Notes: a model not told the origin generated them from the letters alone. DNA of 44,813 bases from Armatimonadota bacterium (GCA_029547025.1 JAKPQA010000212.1:1-44813), one strand, 5' to 3'. Counted from the stretch's first letter, positions 1-9,758 are shown. Translations and numbers: made by a program.

Positions 1-2
1 CG

Positions 3-386
3 GCCAGGGCACTGGTGTTCGAACCGCTTCTGGCGGGAGTGCTCGATGAGCTCGAGGCTCAAGACCTGCAGCTCCTCGTCTCGCGTCTGCCTGACGCTCG
101 AGTCACCGATGCGGCCTATGTCCCGCGGATCCTGCGGGAGCGCGGTGCGTCCCCGCGCTGTTCCGCGCTACGTCCTCTGCTGCCACCGACCCTTGGCCAG
201 TGTATGTCCCTGGCGACCGGGGCTGGGTTGAGCGCGCCGGTTCCGACCAGCTCGACCCGCCCGTCCCAACACCCGGCACCGCCACGCATGGCAGGGGCCG
301 CGACGGTCCACCTGAGCGCAACCGCGCGAGATCGTTGGGCACGATGCGTCACCACAGCGACCGAGGGAGTGGAGATTGGGCGATGA
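3..386 (+). CDS. Possible 3' end of an unrecognised gene (partial)
   Basis: The frame is open from the left window edge and stops just inside the chemotaxis gene. The first ~45 residues ([20 protein letters not shown] and onward) look protein-like and use mostly G/C-ending codons. Beyond about base 200 the translation becomes Pro/Ser/Arg-rich and looks non-coding. I do not recognise a family. Either a gene ends here with a poorly conserved tail, or the frame is chance in GC-rich DNA. No other convincing gene is visible in bases 1-382. Confidence 0.2.
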   Translation, partial: ARALVFEPLLAGVLDELEAQDLQLLVSRLPDARVTDAAYVPRILRERGASPRCSALRPLLPPTLGQCMSLATGAGLSAPVPTSSTRPSQHPAPPRMAGAATVHLSATARDRWARCVTTATEGVEIGR

Positions 387-2311
387 CCATTCGGGTGCGT
401 CTCTTCCTGAGCTTCCTGGCCATGCTGGTCCTCTTCGGTGCAGGCGGGCTGGTGATTCTGAACCGGGTAGCAGTCGCACAAGAGGCGGCGAGAAGTCTTG
501 CCAGAAGCGCCGAGGACCTGGATCACGTTCAGGCGCTGCGCTACTGGACTGCGGAGCAGTACCGAGCGGTGGCCTGGATGATCATCAACCTCGACATGGG
601 GTCCGATGCCCTGGCCGACTACACCGCTGCCACCAAGAAGCGCGAGGAGCACCTGAAGGCCCTGGCAAGCCTGGCGACGAGCAGTGAGGCGAAGAAGTCA
701 CTGTCGGCTTCGGAAGAGCGTTTCGCTGAGTTCTCCGCGCTCGTCACTGGCAAGGTGATGCCCAGCGTGAAAGAGATCCAGCCCCTGGAGCAAGTAGTCA
801 TGCAGGGGAGAGAGACGACTGCTGCGCAGACCGCTCGGCGCAGACAGCTTCGCAGCCAGCTCCGCAGTCTGAACACGGAGATCGGCACCCAAATGGAGGC
901 GATGAGCACCGAACTCGACAAAGCCAAGGACGCCATACGCACAGCCATGCAGCGAGACACCAAGCTTGCCGAAGCGGCATTGGCGGCGATCCGGTCCACG
1001 CTGGCCGTCAGCCTTCTGGTCGTGCTGATCCTCAGCTTCGCCATCGCCTGGGTGACCGCGTCCTCCTTGGCCGGAGCACTGGATCGCGTCGTGGAACGCA
1101 TCCGGGACATCGCCGAGGGCGAGGGCGACCTCACCAAGCGTGTGGAAACCAATCGCCGAGACGAGCTGGGCGTTCTGGCCAAGTGGTTCAACGTGTTCGT
1201 GGACAACGTCCATCACATCGTGCGGGAGGCACAGGAAGCGGCCTCTGGGGTCGCCGCGGCGTCGCAGGAGGTCGCGGCCTCGACGCAGGACTCGGCGCGG
1301 GGTGTCGAGCAGGTCGCACGTGCCGCGGAGGACGTGGCCAACGGCGCGACCGACGAGAGCGCCCACCTGGCCCGCCTGACCGAAGCAATCGGCGAGCAGG
1401 ACCAAGCATTGAGCCGTCTGGTGGCGGCTCAAGGCCATATGCTCGCGGGGGTGCGCGACGTTGGCGAGGCCATCGGCACAATGACCGAATCGCTGTCCGA
1501 GATCGATGCCGTCACCGAGGACGTCGGAGCCGCGGCGGACAACGCGCTCGCAGCCGCGCGCCGGGGCGGGGCCGTAGCGATCGAGGCCGACGCGGGAATG
1601 GCGCGGATCCGAGACAACTCGGAGGAGGCGATGCGCCAGGTTGAGGGGCTTGCGGCGCAATCGGAGCAGATCGGTGAGATGGTCGAGGTCATCAACGACG
1701 TGGCCGAACAGACCAATCTACTGGCTCTCAACGCCGCCATCGAGGCAGCACGCGCTGGCGAGCATGGGAAAGGCTTCGCGGTCGTTGCCGACGAGGTTCG
1801 CAAACTCGCCGAGCGCTCGGGGCAATCCTCGCAGGAGATCTCCGCCATCGTCCGCGATGTGCGGTCTCGCATCGACGACGTGGTGCGACTCCAACAGCAA
1901 GGGAGCCAGGCTGCCGAGCAGGGTGCCGATCTCGTGCGGCAGTCGACGGCAGCCCTTCAGAGCATCGTTGAGGCCGCCCAGAACGCCGCGGACGGAGTCG
2001 CGCGGGTCCGGGCCGTAGCCGATGTGGCTCTCAAGCAGGGCGAGCGAGTCCGCGAGAACCAGGGCCGGGTGACCGAGGCCGCCCAGGCGGCCGCACAGGA
2101 AGTCGAGAGGGCCGCCAGTATTGCCGGTGGCGTGCGCGAAACGATTGAACTGGTCTCGCGCATCGCCGATTCTGCCGCGGCAGCGGCCGAGGAAGTCTCG
2201 GCCTCAACCCAGGAACTGTCCGCCAGCTCGGAAGAGGTCTCGGCGGCCTCTGAGGAAGCCGCGAGCCTGGCCAGCAGCTTACAGGCTCTCGTGGGGCGGT
2301 TCAGGGTGTAG
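383..2311 (+). CDS. Methyl-accepting chemotaxis protein
   Basis: Membrane receptor that senses a ligand outside the cytoplasmic membrane and controls CheA/CheW signalling. The 642-aa protein has a first membrane segment at residues ~7-30 and an extracytoplasmic helical region to ~205 that resembles four-helix-bundle sensors. A second membrane segment follows at ~207-230, then a HAMP domain (~230-280) containing EGDLTKRV. The long cytoplasmic helical hairpin carries the conserved tip around residues 440-485 ([18 protein letters not shown], then [16 protein letters not shown]). The ATG at 383 is chosen because the purine-rich GGGAGTGGAG lies just upstream and a membrane segment follows directly; the frame stays open further upstream but reads as non-coding. 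No other chemotaxis gene is adjacent. A ligand cannot be inferred. Role is confident, specificity unknown. Confidence 0.95.
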   Translation: MTIRVRLFLSFLAMLVLFGAGGLVILNRVAVAQEAARSLARSAEDLDHVQALRYWTAEQYRAVAWMIINLDMGSDALADYTAATKKREEHLKALASLATSSEAKKSLSASEERFAEFSALVTGKVMPSVKEIQPLEQVVMQGRETTAAQTARRRQLRSQLRSLNTEIGTQMEAMSTELDKAKDAIRTAMQRDTKLAEAALAAIRSTLAVSLLVVLILSFAIAWVTASSLAGALDRVVERIRDIAEGEGDLTKRVETNRRDELGVLAKWFNVFVDNVHHIVREAQEAASGVAAASQEVAASTQDSARGVEQVARAAEDVANGATDESAHLARLTEAIGEQDQALSRLVAAQGHMLAGVRDVGEAIGTMTESLSEIDAVTEDVGAAADNALAAARRGGAVAIEADAGMARIRDNSEEAMRQVEGLAAQSEQIGEMVEVINDVAEQTNLLALNAAIEAARAGEHGKGFAVVADEVRKLAERSGQSSQEISAIVRDVRSRIDDVVRLQQQGSQAAEQGADLVRQSTAALQSIVEAAQNAADGVARVRAVADVALKQGERVRENQGRVTEAAQAAAQEVERAASIAGGVRETIELVSRIADSAAAAAEEVSASTQELSASSEEVSAASEEAASLASSLQALVGRFRV

Positions 2312-2570
2312 AGAGACCGGCGGGGGGGCGGCCAGGCCTTGGCGGCGACCTTGCGCCCCTGACCGCGCGCCCGCCGACACGCTCAGTACATGCGGCCTGT
2401 GTCCGAGGTCCCAGCACACCCGCGGTTTGCCCAGCCGGCGCCGACCGGGCGGGGGTGTGCGCGTCTGGGAGTCAAGCCTGGCCTTGGTGGAGGCGGGTTG
2501 ATGGCTGGCCTGGAATGAGAGTCCGCGTCGTCGCCGGGATAGTGGCCAGAGCTGACGGAGGAGCACCGAC

Positions 2571-3590
2571 ATGGCCAGCGCCGCGACCTGTGCCCGCGTG
2601 ATCGTGGCCTTGCTATGGGCCACCGCGTCCGCTCTTGCCCAGGAGGGTCCCATCGTGAAGAGCGAGTTCATCTACGACGAAGCGCCCTTCCCGTCGTGTC
2701 ATGCGTCGACACTGGTGGAGACCGAGCCCGGCCGGCTGCTCTGTGCCTGGTTCGGCGGCACCGATGAGGGCGAGAAGGATGTCGCCATCTGGCTCTCCGA
2801 GTGGGACGGCGCTGCCTGGTCGGCCCCCCGCGAGGTGGCCCGCGACCCGAAGGAGCCCTGCTGGAACCCCGTGCTGTTCCACACACGGGCGGGCGAGACG
2901 CTGCTCTTCTACAAGGCAGGGCCGTCTCCGCAGACGTGGAGCGGCCTGATGGTCCGCTCTGCGGACCGTGGTGTCACCTGGGGCGCTCCCGAATGGCTTC
3001 CGGCCGGCATACTTGGGCCCATCAAGAACAAGCCCATCGAGCTCGACGATGGTAGCATCGTATGCGGCTCATCGGTCGAGAGCTACGGCCTCTGGGGCTG
3101 CTGGGCCGAGATCACACCGGACGCCGGCCACACGTGGGCCAAACATGGCCCTATCAACGTTCCCGGCCAGCTCAACGGTATCATCCAGCCGGCGATGCTC
3201 GATCTGGGTGAAGGGCGCATCCGCATCCTGTGCCGGTCGCGGAGCATGGGGCGGATCGTCACCGCCACATCGGCCGACGCCGGCCGGACATGGACCGACG
3301 CCGAGCTCACCGGGCTGCCCAACCCGAACAGCGGGATCGACGCTGTGATGCTTCGCGATGGTCGGGCTGTGCTCGTCTACAACCACACGGAACAAGATCG
3401 GCACCCGATCAACCTGGCGGTATCGGCGGACGGCGGTGCCACCTGGGGGACGCCGCTCACGCTCGAAGATGGCGACCTCGAGTTCTCCTATCCCGCGGTG
3501 ATTCAGACCTCCGATGGTATGATCCATATCAGTTACACGTGGGACCGCGTGCGCATCCGGCATGTGGTGGTCGATCCGGCGCGACTATAG
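2571..3590 (+). CDS. Secreted Asp-box sialidase-like protein (BNR family)
   Basis: Probable secreted exo-sialidase or related six-bladed-propeller glycosidase of 339 aa. A signal peptide ends near residue 24 (ATASALAQ). Four Asp boxes (S/T-x-D-x-G-x-T-W) are visible: SADRGVTW, TPDAGHTW, SADAGRTW and SADGGATW. Conserved early motifs HASTLVE and CAWFGGTDEG match the BNR_2-type sialidase-like family. Arg-rich CRSRSMGR and the closing SYTWDRVRIRHV would sit near the active site in that fold. GGAGGAG 8 nt before the ATG supports the start. Its stop codon abuts the stop of the convergent propeller gene (CTA|TAG). True sialidase activity is not proven by sequence; many members act on other glycans. 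A sialate O-acetylesterase lies ~20 kb away. Confidence 0.85.
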   Translation: MASAATCARVIVALLWATASALAQEGPIVKSEFIYDEAPFPSCHASTLVETEPGRLLCAWFGGTDEGEKDVAIWLSEWDGAAWSAPREVARDPKEPCWNPVLFHTRAGETLLFYKAGPSPQTWSGLMVRSADRGVTWGAPEWLPAGILGPIKNKPIELDDGSIVCGSSVESYGLWGCWAEITPDAGHTWAKHGPINVPGQLNGIIQPAMLDLGEGRIRILCRSRSMGRIVTATSADAGRTWTDAELTGLPNPNSGIDAVMLRDGRAVLVYNHTEQDRHPINLAVSADGGATWGTPLTLEDGDLEFSYPAVIQTSDGMIHISYTWDRVRIRHVVVDPARL

Positions 3591-6443
3591 ACCGGGTGGC
3601 CGCGTGACCCGAAGCCCACCGTCGACGCCAGCAGGAGCGCCCGCCACCAACGGCAGGCCTTGGCAGACGATCCGCGGTAGGTTTTGGACTCCCGGCCGCA
3701 CCAGTACCGTGGACGGTTCGTCGCCGGCCGTAATGACCAGAAGCCCTGAGCCATCGGGCAGCCACATGAGATCCGACGCGTCCGATTCGATGGCCACTCG
3801 GGCCGGCAGCAGCCCGTCTCGCTCGGCGAGATACGCGCCGGTGGCCGACGCGCCCTTCCGGGCTCGGAACGCCATCCAGGACCCGGCGGGCGACCAGGCC
3901 ATGCCGAGGACATCCAGGCCGTCGCCGATGCTGCGGAGCGCTCCCGCACCCGGATCGAACACCCACAGGCGCCCGGTGCCCGCCCCGCCCGGAGCAAGGC
4001 AAGCCACCCGGGCCCCGTCCGGCGACCAGTGCAGTTGCGCGGCTGGGACGCCAAGGGGAACACGGACGGCACCCGAACCGTCGTGGCCGGCCACCACGAT
4101 GTGAGTGGTGGCATCGGCGCCCCGCTCAACCAAGGCCAGCCGATCGCCGCGCGGTGCCCACTCGGCGGCCAGAGTGTCCCCGGCCAGGTCCGTCACCGGG
4201 CCGCCGTCGACCGGCGCCATCCGCAGCGCCACCCGACCCGAGGGCTGACGGATCCGCGCGAGAAGACATGTGCCATCCGGCGACCACGACGCGTCGATCA
4301 CTTCACCGTCGAGGAGCGGAGTCGGAGCGAGACCACCGGCCCGCTGGAGCACCACACGCAACGGTCCACCGCCCAACCGTGCCAACGAGGCCACACAGGC
4401 CGAGTCGGGCGACCAGGCGTAGGCCGCCGCATCGGGCCCAGCGGCGAGAAGTGTGCCGTTCCAGGCGTCCACCATGCACAGTCCGCGCTGCGTGCCCCCC
4501 CGGGGCACCGCGCCGAAAGCGAGCCACCGGCCATCCGGTGACCAACGAACCGAGTCCGCCGCCACGCCCTCAGCCCGCGGCTCGAGCCTGCCCGTCTCGG
4601 CGTCGTAGATCCACACGGTGGGGTTGGGGCCGGAGGAACACAGGGCGAGCCGCCTCCCATCGGGCGACCACTCGGGCGGGCTTGAGGCGCTCACGAGGAA
4701 CCGCTCCGTCACCAGCCTGGCTGAGACGTCACGTGCGCCCGCCACGTACAGGGCCGAACGCCCCTCGAACACATCGGCGGTGAAGCAGATGCGCGCTCCG
4801 TCCGGCGACCATCGAGCGTGCCTCACGTCGAGCTCGCCACTCGGAGACCACACCTCACCCGACGCCAGATCGTGCACCCTCAGCGCCGCAAAGACGGGAC
4901 GAGGGACGGACACCATCACCAGGTCGCCGTCGGCAGTGCGAGCCCACTGCGCCACACGGTGAGGTCCCGAGAGCAGGACTGGTGCCCGGCCGGGTGTGGC
5001 CGCGTAGAGGGCATACAGTGCCCGACCTCGCGTATCGCGGGTATGCACACACAGGCGTGCCGTGCGACCGTCAGGCTCCCATTCGAGGCCGGCGACCGGG
5101 AGGCCGTTACCCAGGCGTCCCGGCTCACCACGCCGATGGTCATAGAGGTATGCCGTCGGCGCTCGCTCGTTGGGGCCACAGGCGAGGAAGAGCAGTCGCG
5201 TGCTGTCCGCCGACCACAGGGGACGGCGCGCCCGACCCAGGCCGGCGAAGGCACCGGGGCCAGCCGCTTCGGTGTCGTAGACGTACATCTGCTCCTCGGC
5301 GGGTTCGTGGCCACTCGCGAAGGCGACCAGGCTACCGTCCGGCGCCCAGGCCACATCGCGCGGCCACGCTGTCAGCGGCAGGCGGATGGGTTCCTGCAGC
5401 CCATCGAGGCCCACGAGGTAGGTCTCGGCCCCAGCGGGCTCGGCCGGGACTGACACCAGGCACGCGCCGCCTGTTGGGCTCGGGCACAGGCGCCATGCCT
5501 GCCTGCCCGCCGGCCGCTGCAGCACGAGACGGGGTGCCGGACCGCCCTCCGGGCTCACATCGGCCACAGCGAGCGCCCGAACCGTACCACCCGAGGTCTG
5601 GGTCCAAACGAGCCGCGACGGCCCCACCCAGAGGAAGTCGCCGACCTCCCACGGATCCTGGGCCCCGGCGACAACCCGGGGCGGGCCAGACAGGTCGCTC
5701 ACCATTAGCCCGCCAGCCGTGGCGAGGGCGAGCCACTTCCCATCGGGCGATAGCGAGGCTTTGGACGCAGACTGACTACCCGCCGCGGGGAGCACCCGCC
5801 GGCGCTCACGATCCAGGACCACAAACGCAGAGGCTCCGGCCGCAGGGTCCGTGGCGCGGAACACAAGCCGGCCGGCGGTTTCTGGTCCGCAGATGGCTTC
5901 AACCAGAAGCCGCCCACTCAACTTGGCCGGCTCGGGCTGTGCAGAATCGGCGAGCCACAGCGCGCATGTGCCGCCAGGGGCCGCGCTAGCCAGGTCGCGG
6001 TCCACATAGTAGGCGACTGAGCCATCGCGGCTCAGCCTGACCTCATGGGCCTCCCCCGGTCCGCTCATGCGGCGGATCCGGGATTCCGCGACGTCGACCA
6101 GCCAGAGTGCCCGGCCCCGAGTGAGCCAAAGGCGTCCACCGGTCGCGTCCCACCCCACAAACATGGTAGGACCCGGAGCCTCGAGATGAAGACGCGTCAC
6201 CGCGCCGCGATTCACGTGGACAATAGAGAGATCGTCCGCCCGGGCCAACACCGCGACGCGACCGGAAGGCGCCAGGGAGAACGCGTCTGCCTCGAGCGGC
6301 GCGATCACCTCGCGCAAAGTCCCTCCCGACGAGATAAGCACCTGGTACTGCGCCATCCCACCGGGCTCGATCGATGCCACGAGCTGCGCCCACGATGGAA
6401 CCGCTGTCCCAAGGACAACGGCAAGACACCAGCCGCGCCCCAT
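3585..6443 (-). CDS. Secreted TolB-like beta-propeller protein (about 14 WSPDG repeats)
   Basis: A 952-aa exported protein made almost entirely of PD40/TolB-type repeats. The signal peptide is MGRGWCLAVVLGTAVPSWA. Repeats include SLSPDGKWLA, WAPDGSLVAF, WSADSTRLLF, WEPDGRTARL, WSPDGARICF, WSPDGRRLAL, WSPDGRWLAF, WSPDGTCLLA, WSPDGARVAC and WLPDGSGLLV. Roughly 14 copies is enough for two six- or seven-bladed propellers. No peptidase or other catalytic domain follows, unlike propeller-containing prolyl oligopeptidases, so a binding or scaffolding role is more likely. The ATG at 6443 is preferred over a GTG at 6455 because GAGGTGGGG lies 6 nt before it. It ends against the sialidase-like gene. 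The exact partner is unknown. Confidence 0.85.
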   Translation of the reverse strand: MGRGWCLAVVLGTAVPSWAQLVASIEPGGMAQYQVLISSGGTLREVIAPLEADAFSLAPSGRVAVLARADDLSIVHVNRGAVTRLHLEAPGPTMFVGWDATGGRLWLTRGRALWLVDVAESRIRRMSGPGEAHEVRLSRDGSVAYYVDRDLASAAPGGTCALWLADSAQPEPAKLSGRLLVEAICGPETAGRLVFRATDPAAGASAFVVLDRERRRVLPAAGSQSASKASLSPDGKWLALATAGGLMVSDLSGPPRVVAGAQDPWEVGDFLWVGPSRLVWTQTSGGTVRALAVADVSPEGGPAPRLVLQRPAGRQAWRLCPSPTGGACLVSVPAEPAGAETYLVGLDGLQEPIRLPLTAWPRDVAWAPDGSLVAFASGHEPAEEQMYVYDTEAAGPGAFAGLGRARRPLWSADSTRLLFLACGPNERAPTAYLYDHRRGEPGRLGNGLPVAGLEWEPDGRTARLCVHTRDTRGRALYALYAATPGRAPVLLSGPHRVAQWARTADGDLVMVSVPRPVFAALRVHDLASGEVWSPSGELDVRHARWSPDGARICFTADVFEGRSALYVAGARDVSARLVTERFLVSASSPPEWSPDGRRLALCSSGPNPTVWIYDAETGRLEPRAEGVAADSVRWSPDGRWLAFGAVPRGGTQRGLCMVDAWNGTLLAAGPDAAAYAWSPDSACVASLARLGGGPLRVVLQRAGGLAPTPLLDGEVIDASWSPDGTCLLARIRQPSGRVALRMAPVDGGPVTDLAGDTLAAEWAPRGDRLALVERGADATTHIVVAGHDGSGAVRVPLGVPAAQLHWSPDGARVACLAPGGAGTGRLWVFDPGAGALRSIGDGLDVLGMAWSPAGSWMAFRARKGASATGAYLAERDGLLPARVAIESDASDLMWLPDGSGLLVITAGDEPSTVLVRPGVQNLPRIVCQGLPLVAGAPAGVDGGLRVTRPPGL

Positions 6444-6497
6444 CAGCGGCCCCACCTCGGTGGGCGAGCGCCAACTCGCCCGGACTCACACGCCACC

Positions 6498-6905
6498 CTA
6501 CGGCCACCCTAATGTGAGACCGAAGTGCCCGTGGCGTCCGTGGTAGCCGAGGCTCAGACCGCCGTACCAGTGGCTTCGGTACGGCCAGTGCCCCCAGTAA
6601 CCCGGCGAGTAGCGCCACCGGGGGTAGGGGTGAACGTAGCGGATAACCACATCGTCATCGTGGTGCCGGCTGCGGTGCCGGTCCCCGCCCCGGTACCATG
6701 ACTCGCTGCGGTAGTACCCGCGGGGGGCATAGACTCGGCCGGTTGCACGGTCGCGGACCCCGGCACCCTCGCCGCTGCGGTAGAACCCGCCGCCGCGCAC
6801 CACCGGCCTCCGGTCCGTGTCGTCATCGTCGGCCCAGGTCGCGCTCCGCAGGCCACCAACCCCCATGGCAAACAGAGCAGACAGTACCAACATGAGCATT
6901 CTCAC
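6498..6905 (-). CDS. Small exported His/Tyr/Arg-rich protein
   Basis: A 135-aa protein with a signal peptide (MLMLVLSALFAMGVGGLRSATWA, cleavage near residue 25). The mature part has very high Tyr, Trp, His, Arg and Gly content: GYYRSESWYRGGD, RHRSRHHDDD, YSPGYWGHWPYRSHWYGG, then GYHGRHGHFGLTLGW. It begins with an acidic DDDDTD run. No family is recognised. The composition resembles small cell-surface or outer-membrane-associated proteins and could bind metal through its histidines; that is inference. The GTG start lies 8 nt after AGGAGAAGGGGG; an in-frame ATG at 6899 is an alternative. An upstream TATAAT suggests it has its own promoter. The propeller gene follows 54 bases downstream and may be co-transcribed. 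Confidence 0.7.
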   Translation of the reverse strand: MRMLMLVLSALFAMGVGGLRSATWADDDDTDRRPVVRGGGFYRSGEGAGVRDRATGRVYAPRGYYRSESWYRGGDRHRSRHHDDDVVIRYVHPYPRWRYSPGYWGHWPYRSHWYGGLSLGYHGRHGHFGLTLGWP

Positions 6906-6990
6906 CCAAGGGGCCCCCTTCTCCTGTCAGGCACGACTTCGCCTGAGGGATGAACTGCCCCGCCACCACTCCACCGAGGCTCTCTCCCAC

Positions 6991-7018
6991 ATTATACGAC
7001 GCGGTAACGCGCCGAAAG
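6991..7018 (-). promoter_or_regulatory. Probable promoter with perfect TATAAT
   Basis: On the minus strand a perfect TATAAT occupies 6996-6991. A weak -35 (CTTTCG) ends 16 bp upstream. Predicted transcription start is near 6984, giving a ~78-nt leader before the small exported protein. A perfect -10 is rare by chance in DNA this GC-rich. Confidence 0.5.
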
Positions 7019-7053
7019 GGTGCATCGGACTCGGTCAGAACCTCGTGATCCCC

Positions 7054-8088
7054 TCAGGGCCGGGTGCCGCCGGTGATGGCCTCCAGAACCGTGTTGCACT
7101 CGACCGAATCCAGGTTCGAGACTGACTCGGGAGTGAGCCGCCCGAGGGCACCGATGATGCGGTCCGCCCAATCGGTGTCACCCACGCGCTGGGCAGCGAG
7201 GCCATACCACGCGTGCCTCAAGGGACGGGTCAAGTCGAACTCCTTCTCGAGGAAGTCGCGCGCCACGCGAGCGAAGACCGACCGGTCAGGCTCCTGTGCC
7301 CGGCCGATGCGCATGAGCGCCAGCACCTGGGCCATCACGTCGGGGTACCACTGGGTCAGTTGGTAGCCCTTTCGCCCCTGCAGGTCGCGGTAGATGGCGA
7401 AGTAGCCGTGCTCGGGGCTGTAGAAGGTCCGCAACTCGGCCTCCATCCGGTCGCCCAAGCGCCGGCACTGGGTGGCCATGCCCTCATTGCCTAGCGCCTC
7501 GAACACGCTGACGCCGCTCCACAGGCCGACGATCACCTCGGCGTTATCCATCATGTACTCGATGGGGTACGAGGGCTTGGCAACGGTGAGGCCATCGGCC
7601 TGCAGGGTCAGCATGATCGCCGAGTAGGCGCGGAAGCAGCTCAGTTCGCGCTCGCGAAGCCACTCAGCCGGCTCGGGTTTCGCTCGCCACCGCTCGGCGA
7701 TGAGCCACAGATAGAGGGCCGCGTAGGAGTCGGTGGAGTCCATGTCGCCGGCCGACGTGAGGCGGCCATCGGGCTCCAGGCGGTAGTCGGTGACCGTGCC
7801 ATCGGCCTGCATATGCTCGCGATACCAATCGACCCACGCATCAGCGGCCGCGAGATACTCGGGGTCGGGCACCACCTCGTAGGCGCGCAGCAGTCCGTAT
7901 GCCGCGAAGTGGGCGAAGTAGGGCGAAAGGCCCGCGGGCGTGCCCTCGGCAATCGGCGCCATCAGGAACACGCCAGTGGGTTCATGCCGGCAGGCAAGGA
8001 TGCGCTCGGCCAACGCACGGACTAGAGCGGCGTCGGGAGCAGCCCAAGCGCCGGCTCCGAGGGCGAGAATGAGGCAGGTGAGCAGCAT
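7054..8088 (-). CDS. Secreted alpha/alpha-toroid (six-hairpin-glycosidase-like) protein
   Basis: A 344-aa protein with a signal peptide (MLLTCLILALGAGAWA). The rest is helical with repeated aromatic and acidic patches: SPYFAHFAAYGLLRAYEV, DAWVDWYREH, DMDSTDSYAALYLWL, IEYMMDNAEVIVGLWSGV and ECNTVLEAI. This pattern is typical of (alpha/alpha)6 barrels in glycosidases and polysaccharide lyases, and DMDSTDSYAA could supply acidic catalytic residues. No specific GH family is recognised. GAGGT lies 7 nt before the ATG. It starts 10 nt after the htpX stop, so it is probably the last gene of a lemA-htpX transcript. The function is unproven. Confidence 0.7.
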   Translation of the reverse strand: MLLTCLILALGAGAWAAPDAALVRALAERILACRHEPTGVFLMAPIAEGTPAGLSPYFAHFAAYGLLRAYEVVPDPEYLAAADAWVDWYREHMQADGTVTDYRLEPDGRLTSAGDMDSTDSYAALYLWLIAERWRAKPEPAEWLRERELSCFRAYSAIMLTLQADGLTVAKPSYPIEYMMDNAEVIVGLWSGVSVFEALGNEGMATQCRRLGDRMEAELRTFYSPEHGYFAIYRDLQGRKGYQLTQWYPDVMAQVLALMRIGRAQEPDRSVFARVARDFLEKEFDLTRPLRHAWYGLAAQRVGDTDWADRIIGALGRLTPESVSNLDSVECNTVLEAITGGTRP

Positions 8089-8098
8089 GGGGCGGACC

Positions 8099-9004
8099 TC
8101 ACATCGCCATCAGCGCGTTGACACGCTCGGCGATGGGGGGATGCGTCGAGTAGAGGCCGTTCACGAACCCGCCCAGATCCTTGAGTGGGTTCACGATGTA
8201 CATGTGGGCTGTCGCCTTGTTGGCAGCCTCGAGCGGTTCGGTGTCGTACTCGAGCTTGCGGAGGGCATCGGCCAGGCCCTTGGGATAGCGAGTGATCTTC
8301 GCCGCCTCGGCGTCGGCCAGCAACTCCCGCTTCCGCGAGATCGCCATCCGGATGAGCCCGGCGATGACCGGAGCCAGGACCGCGAGCAAGAGGGCCGCCA
8401 CCAGGATGATGGCACCCGCCTGGCCTCCCGAGTCGCCGCGGCCACGCCGCCGGCCACCGCCCCAGAAGAAGTAGCGCATCGCCAGATCCGACAGCAGCGC
8501 GATGACACCGACCATCACCACGACCATGGACATGAACATGACGTCGCGATTGCGGATGTGCGCGAGTTCGTGAGCGATGACGCCCTCGAGTTCGAGCTTG
8601 TCGAGCTTATCCAGCAGGCCAGTCGTTACGCAGATCACGCCATGCTCGGGATCGCGGCCGGTGGCGAAGGCATTCGGTGCGGAGTCCTCGATAATGAACG
8701 CGCGAGGCGGAGGAATGCCGGCCGCGAGCGACAGCGACTCGACCGCGTAATACAGCCGAGGCTGCTCCTCCCGAGTCACCTCCCGGGCACTACTGATGGC
8801 CAGCACAATGCGGTCACTGCCGTAGTAGCTGACCAGCGCCATGACGATGGCGAGGATGCCGGCGATACCGAGGCCCCCGATGCCTCCCGCTTCGCCCTTC
8901 CCGATGGCGTGGCCGAAGACGTAGCCAACGACCAGTAGGAAGAGCGTCAGGAAGAAGACGAGGAGGAACGATCGCCACTTGTTCCGGCGGATCGCCTCAT
9001 ACAC
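8099..9004 (-). CDS. htpX: HtpX-like zinc metalloprotease (M48)
   Basis: Integral-membrane M48 endopeptidase that clips misfolded membrane proteins. The 301-aa length matches HtpX. Two N-terminal membrane segments lie at ~11-34 and ~41-62. The zinc motif is HELAH at residues 145-149 (Glu146 catalytic), with third ligand Glu227 in SRKRELLADAEA. Further hydrophobic segments lie at ~158-180 and ~197-222. The conserved FATGRDPEHGVICVTTGLL precedes the active site. A Gly/Arg-rich loop (GGGRRRGRGDSGGQ) separates the last two segments. lemA is immediately upstream on the same strand, the common lemA-htpX pairing. The start is the ATG at 9004. Confidence 0.93.
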   Translation of the reverse strand: MYEAIRRNKWRSFLLVFFLTLFLLVVGYVFGHAIGKGEAGGIGGLGIAGILAIVMALVSYYGSDRIVLAISSAREVTREEQPRLYYAVESLSLAAGIPPPRAFIIEDSAPNAFATGRDPEHGVICVTTGLLDKLDKLELEGVIAHELAHIRNRDVMFMSMVVVMVGVIALLSDLAMRYFFWGGGRRRGRGDSGGQAGAIILVAALLLAVLAPVIAGLIRMAISRKRELLADAEAAKITRYPKGLADALRKLEYDTEPLEAANKATAHMYIVNPLKDLGGFVNGLYSTHPPIAERVNALMAM

Positions 9005-9062
9005 TCGACGGCACCTCCGTGGATCGGCGCTTGCACTGCGCAGTTGGGCCGGATAGGGTCCT

Positions 9063-9079
9063 ACCAGGCTACGCCTGGT
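9063..9079. other. Hairpin between lemA and htpX
   Basis: ACCAGGC-TAC-GCCTGGT is a perfect 7-bp stem with a 3-nt loop in the 118-nt gap between lemA and htpX. There is no T tract on either side, so it is not a classic intrinsic terminator. It could attenuate or process the shared transcript. Confidence 0.35.
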
Positions 9080-9122
9080 CCCCCCTATTCGGCCCCTCCG
9101 AACACCCGCCGCGGCGCTCCCC

Positions 9123-9695
9123 CTAGCTGAAGCTCACGTGCACCGGACCGCGGGCCTCGGGCTCGTCGATCTTGAAGAACTCACGCTCGGTGAAGTGGAA
9201 CATGTTGGCCAGGATGGAGTGGGGAAACATCTGGATCTTGTTGTTGTAGTCCATCGTGCAGTCATTGTAGAACTGGCGCGACCGCGCGATCATGGACTCG
9301 GTCCCCGATAGTTCCTCCTGCAGGGCAAGGAAGTTCTGGTTGGCCTTGAGATCCGGATAGGCCTCACTCAGCGCGAACAGGCTGCGCAAGGTCTGGGTCA
9401 GGGCATTCTCGGCGACGGCTTGCTCTCCCACGGTTGAGGCATTCATGGCCGTGTTCCGCGCCGCGATGACCGCCTCGAGCGTCTGGCTCTCGTGTTTCGC
9501 ATAACCCTTGACCGTCTCGACCAGGTTCGGGATCAGGTCATAGCGCCGGCGAAGCTGCACGTCGATCTGTGACCATGCGTTCTCCGCCCGGCCCCGCAGT
9601 GTGATAAGGCCGTTGTACATCAGGATGATGCCGCCCACGATCGCCAGGCCGAGACAGCAGATCAAGCCCAGCACGATGGCCAGAGCGTCCCCCAT
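9123..9695 (-). CDS. lemA: LemA family protein
   Basis: A 190-aa LemA protein with one N-terminal membrane anchor (residues ~5-25, [20 protein letters not shown]) followed by the signature [20 protein letters not shown] and [20 protein letters not shown]. The rest is a helical bundle ([37 protein letters not shown]). The ATG at 9695 is chosen because GAGGGAGGG lies 6 nt upstream; the frame extends 17 codons further without a good site. LemA proteins commonly sit with HtpX and are implicated in envelope or membrane-protein homeostasis, although the biochemical role is unsettled. It is the first gene of the lemA-htpX cluster and lies 63 nt after the alcohol dehydrogenase. Confidence 0.93.
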   Translation of the reverse strand: MGDALAIVLGLICCLGLAIVGGIILMYNGLITLRGRAENAWSQIDVQLRRRYDLIPNLVETVKGYAKHESQTLEAVIAARNTAMNASTVGEQAVAENALTQTLRSLFALSEAYPDLKANQNFLALQEELSGTESMIARSRQFYNDCTMDYNNKIQMFPHSILANMFHFTEREFFKIDEPEARGPVHVSFS

Positions 9696-9758
9696 CGTAT
9701 ACCCTCCCTCGTCGCGATCACCGTGCCCGAAGCGGGGCGGACCCACTCCGGGAGCTGG

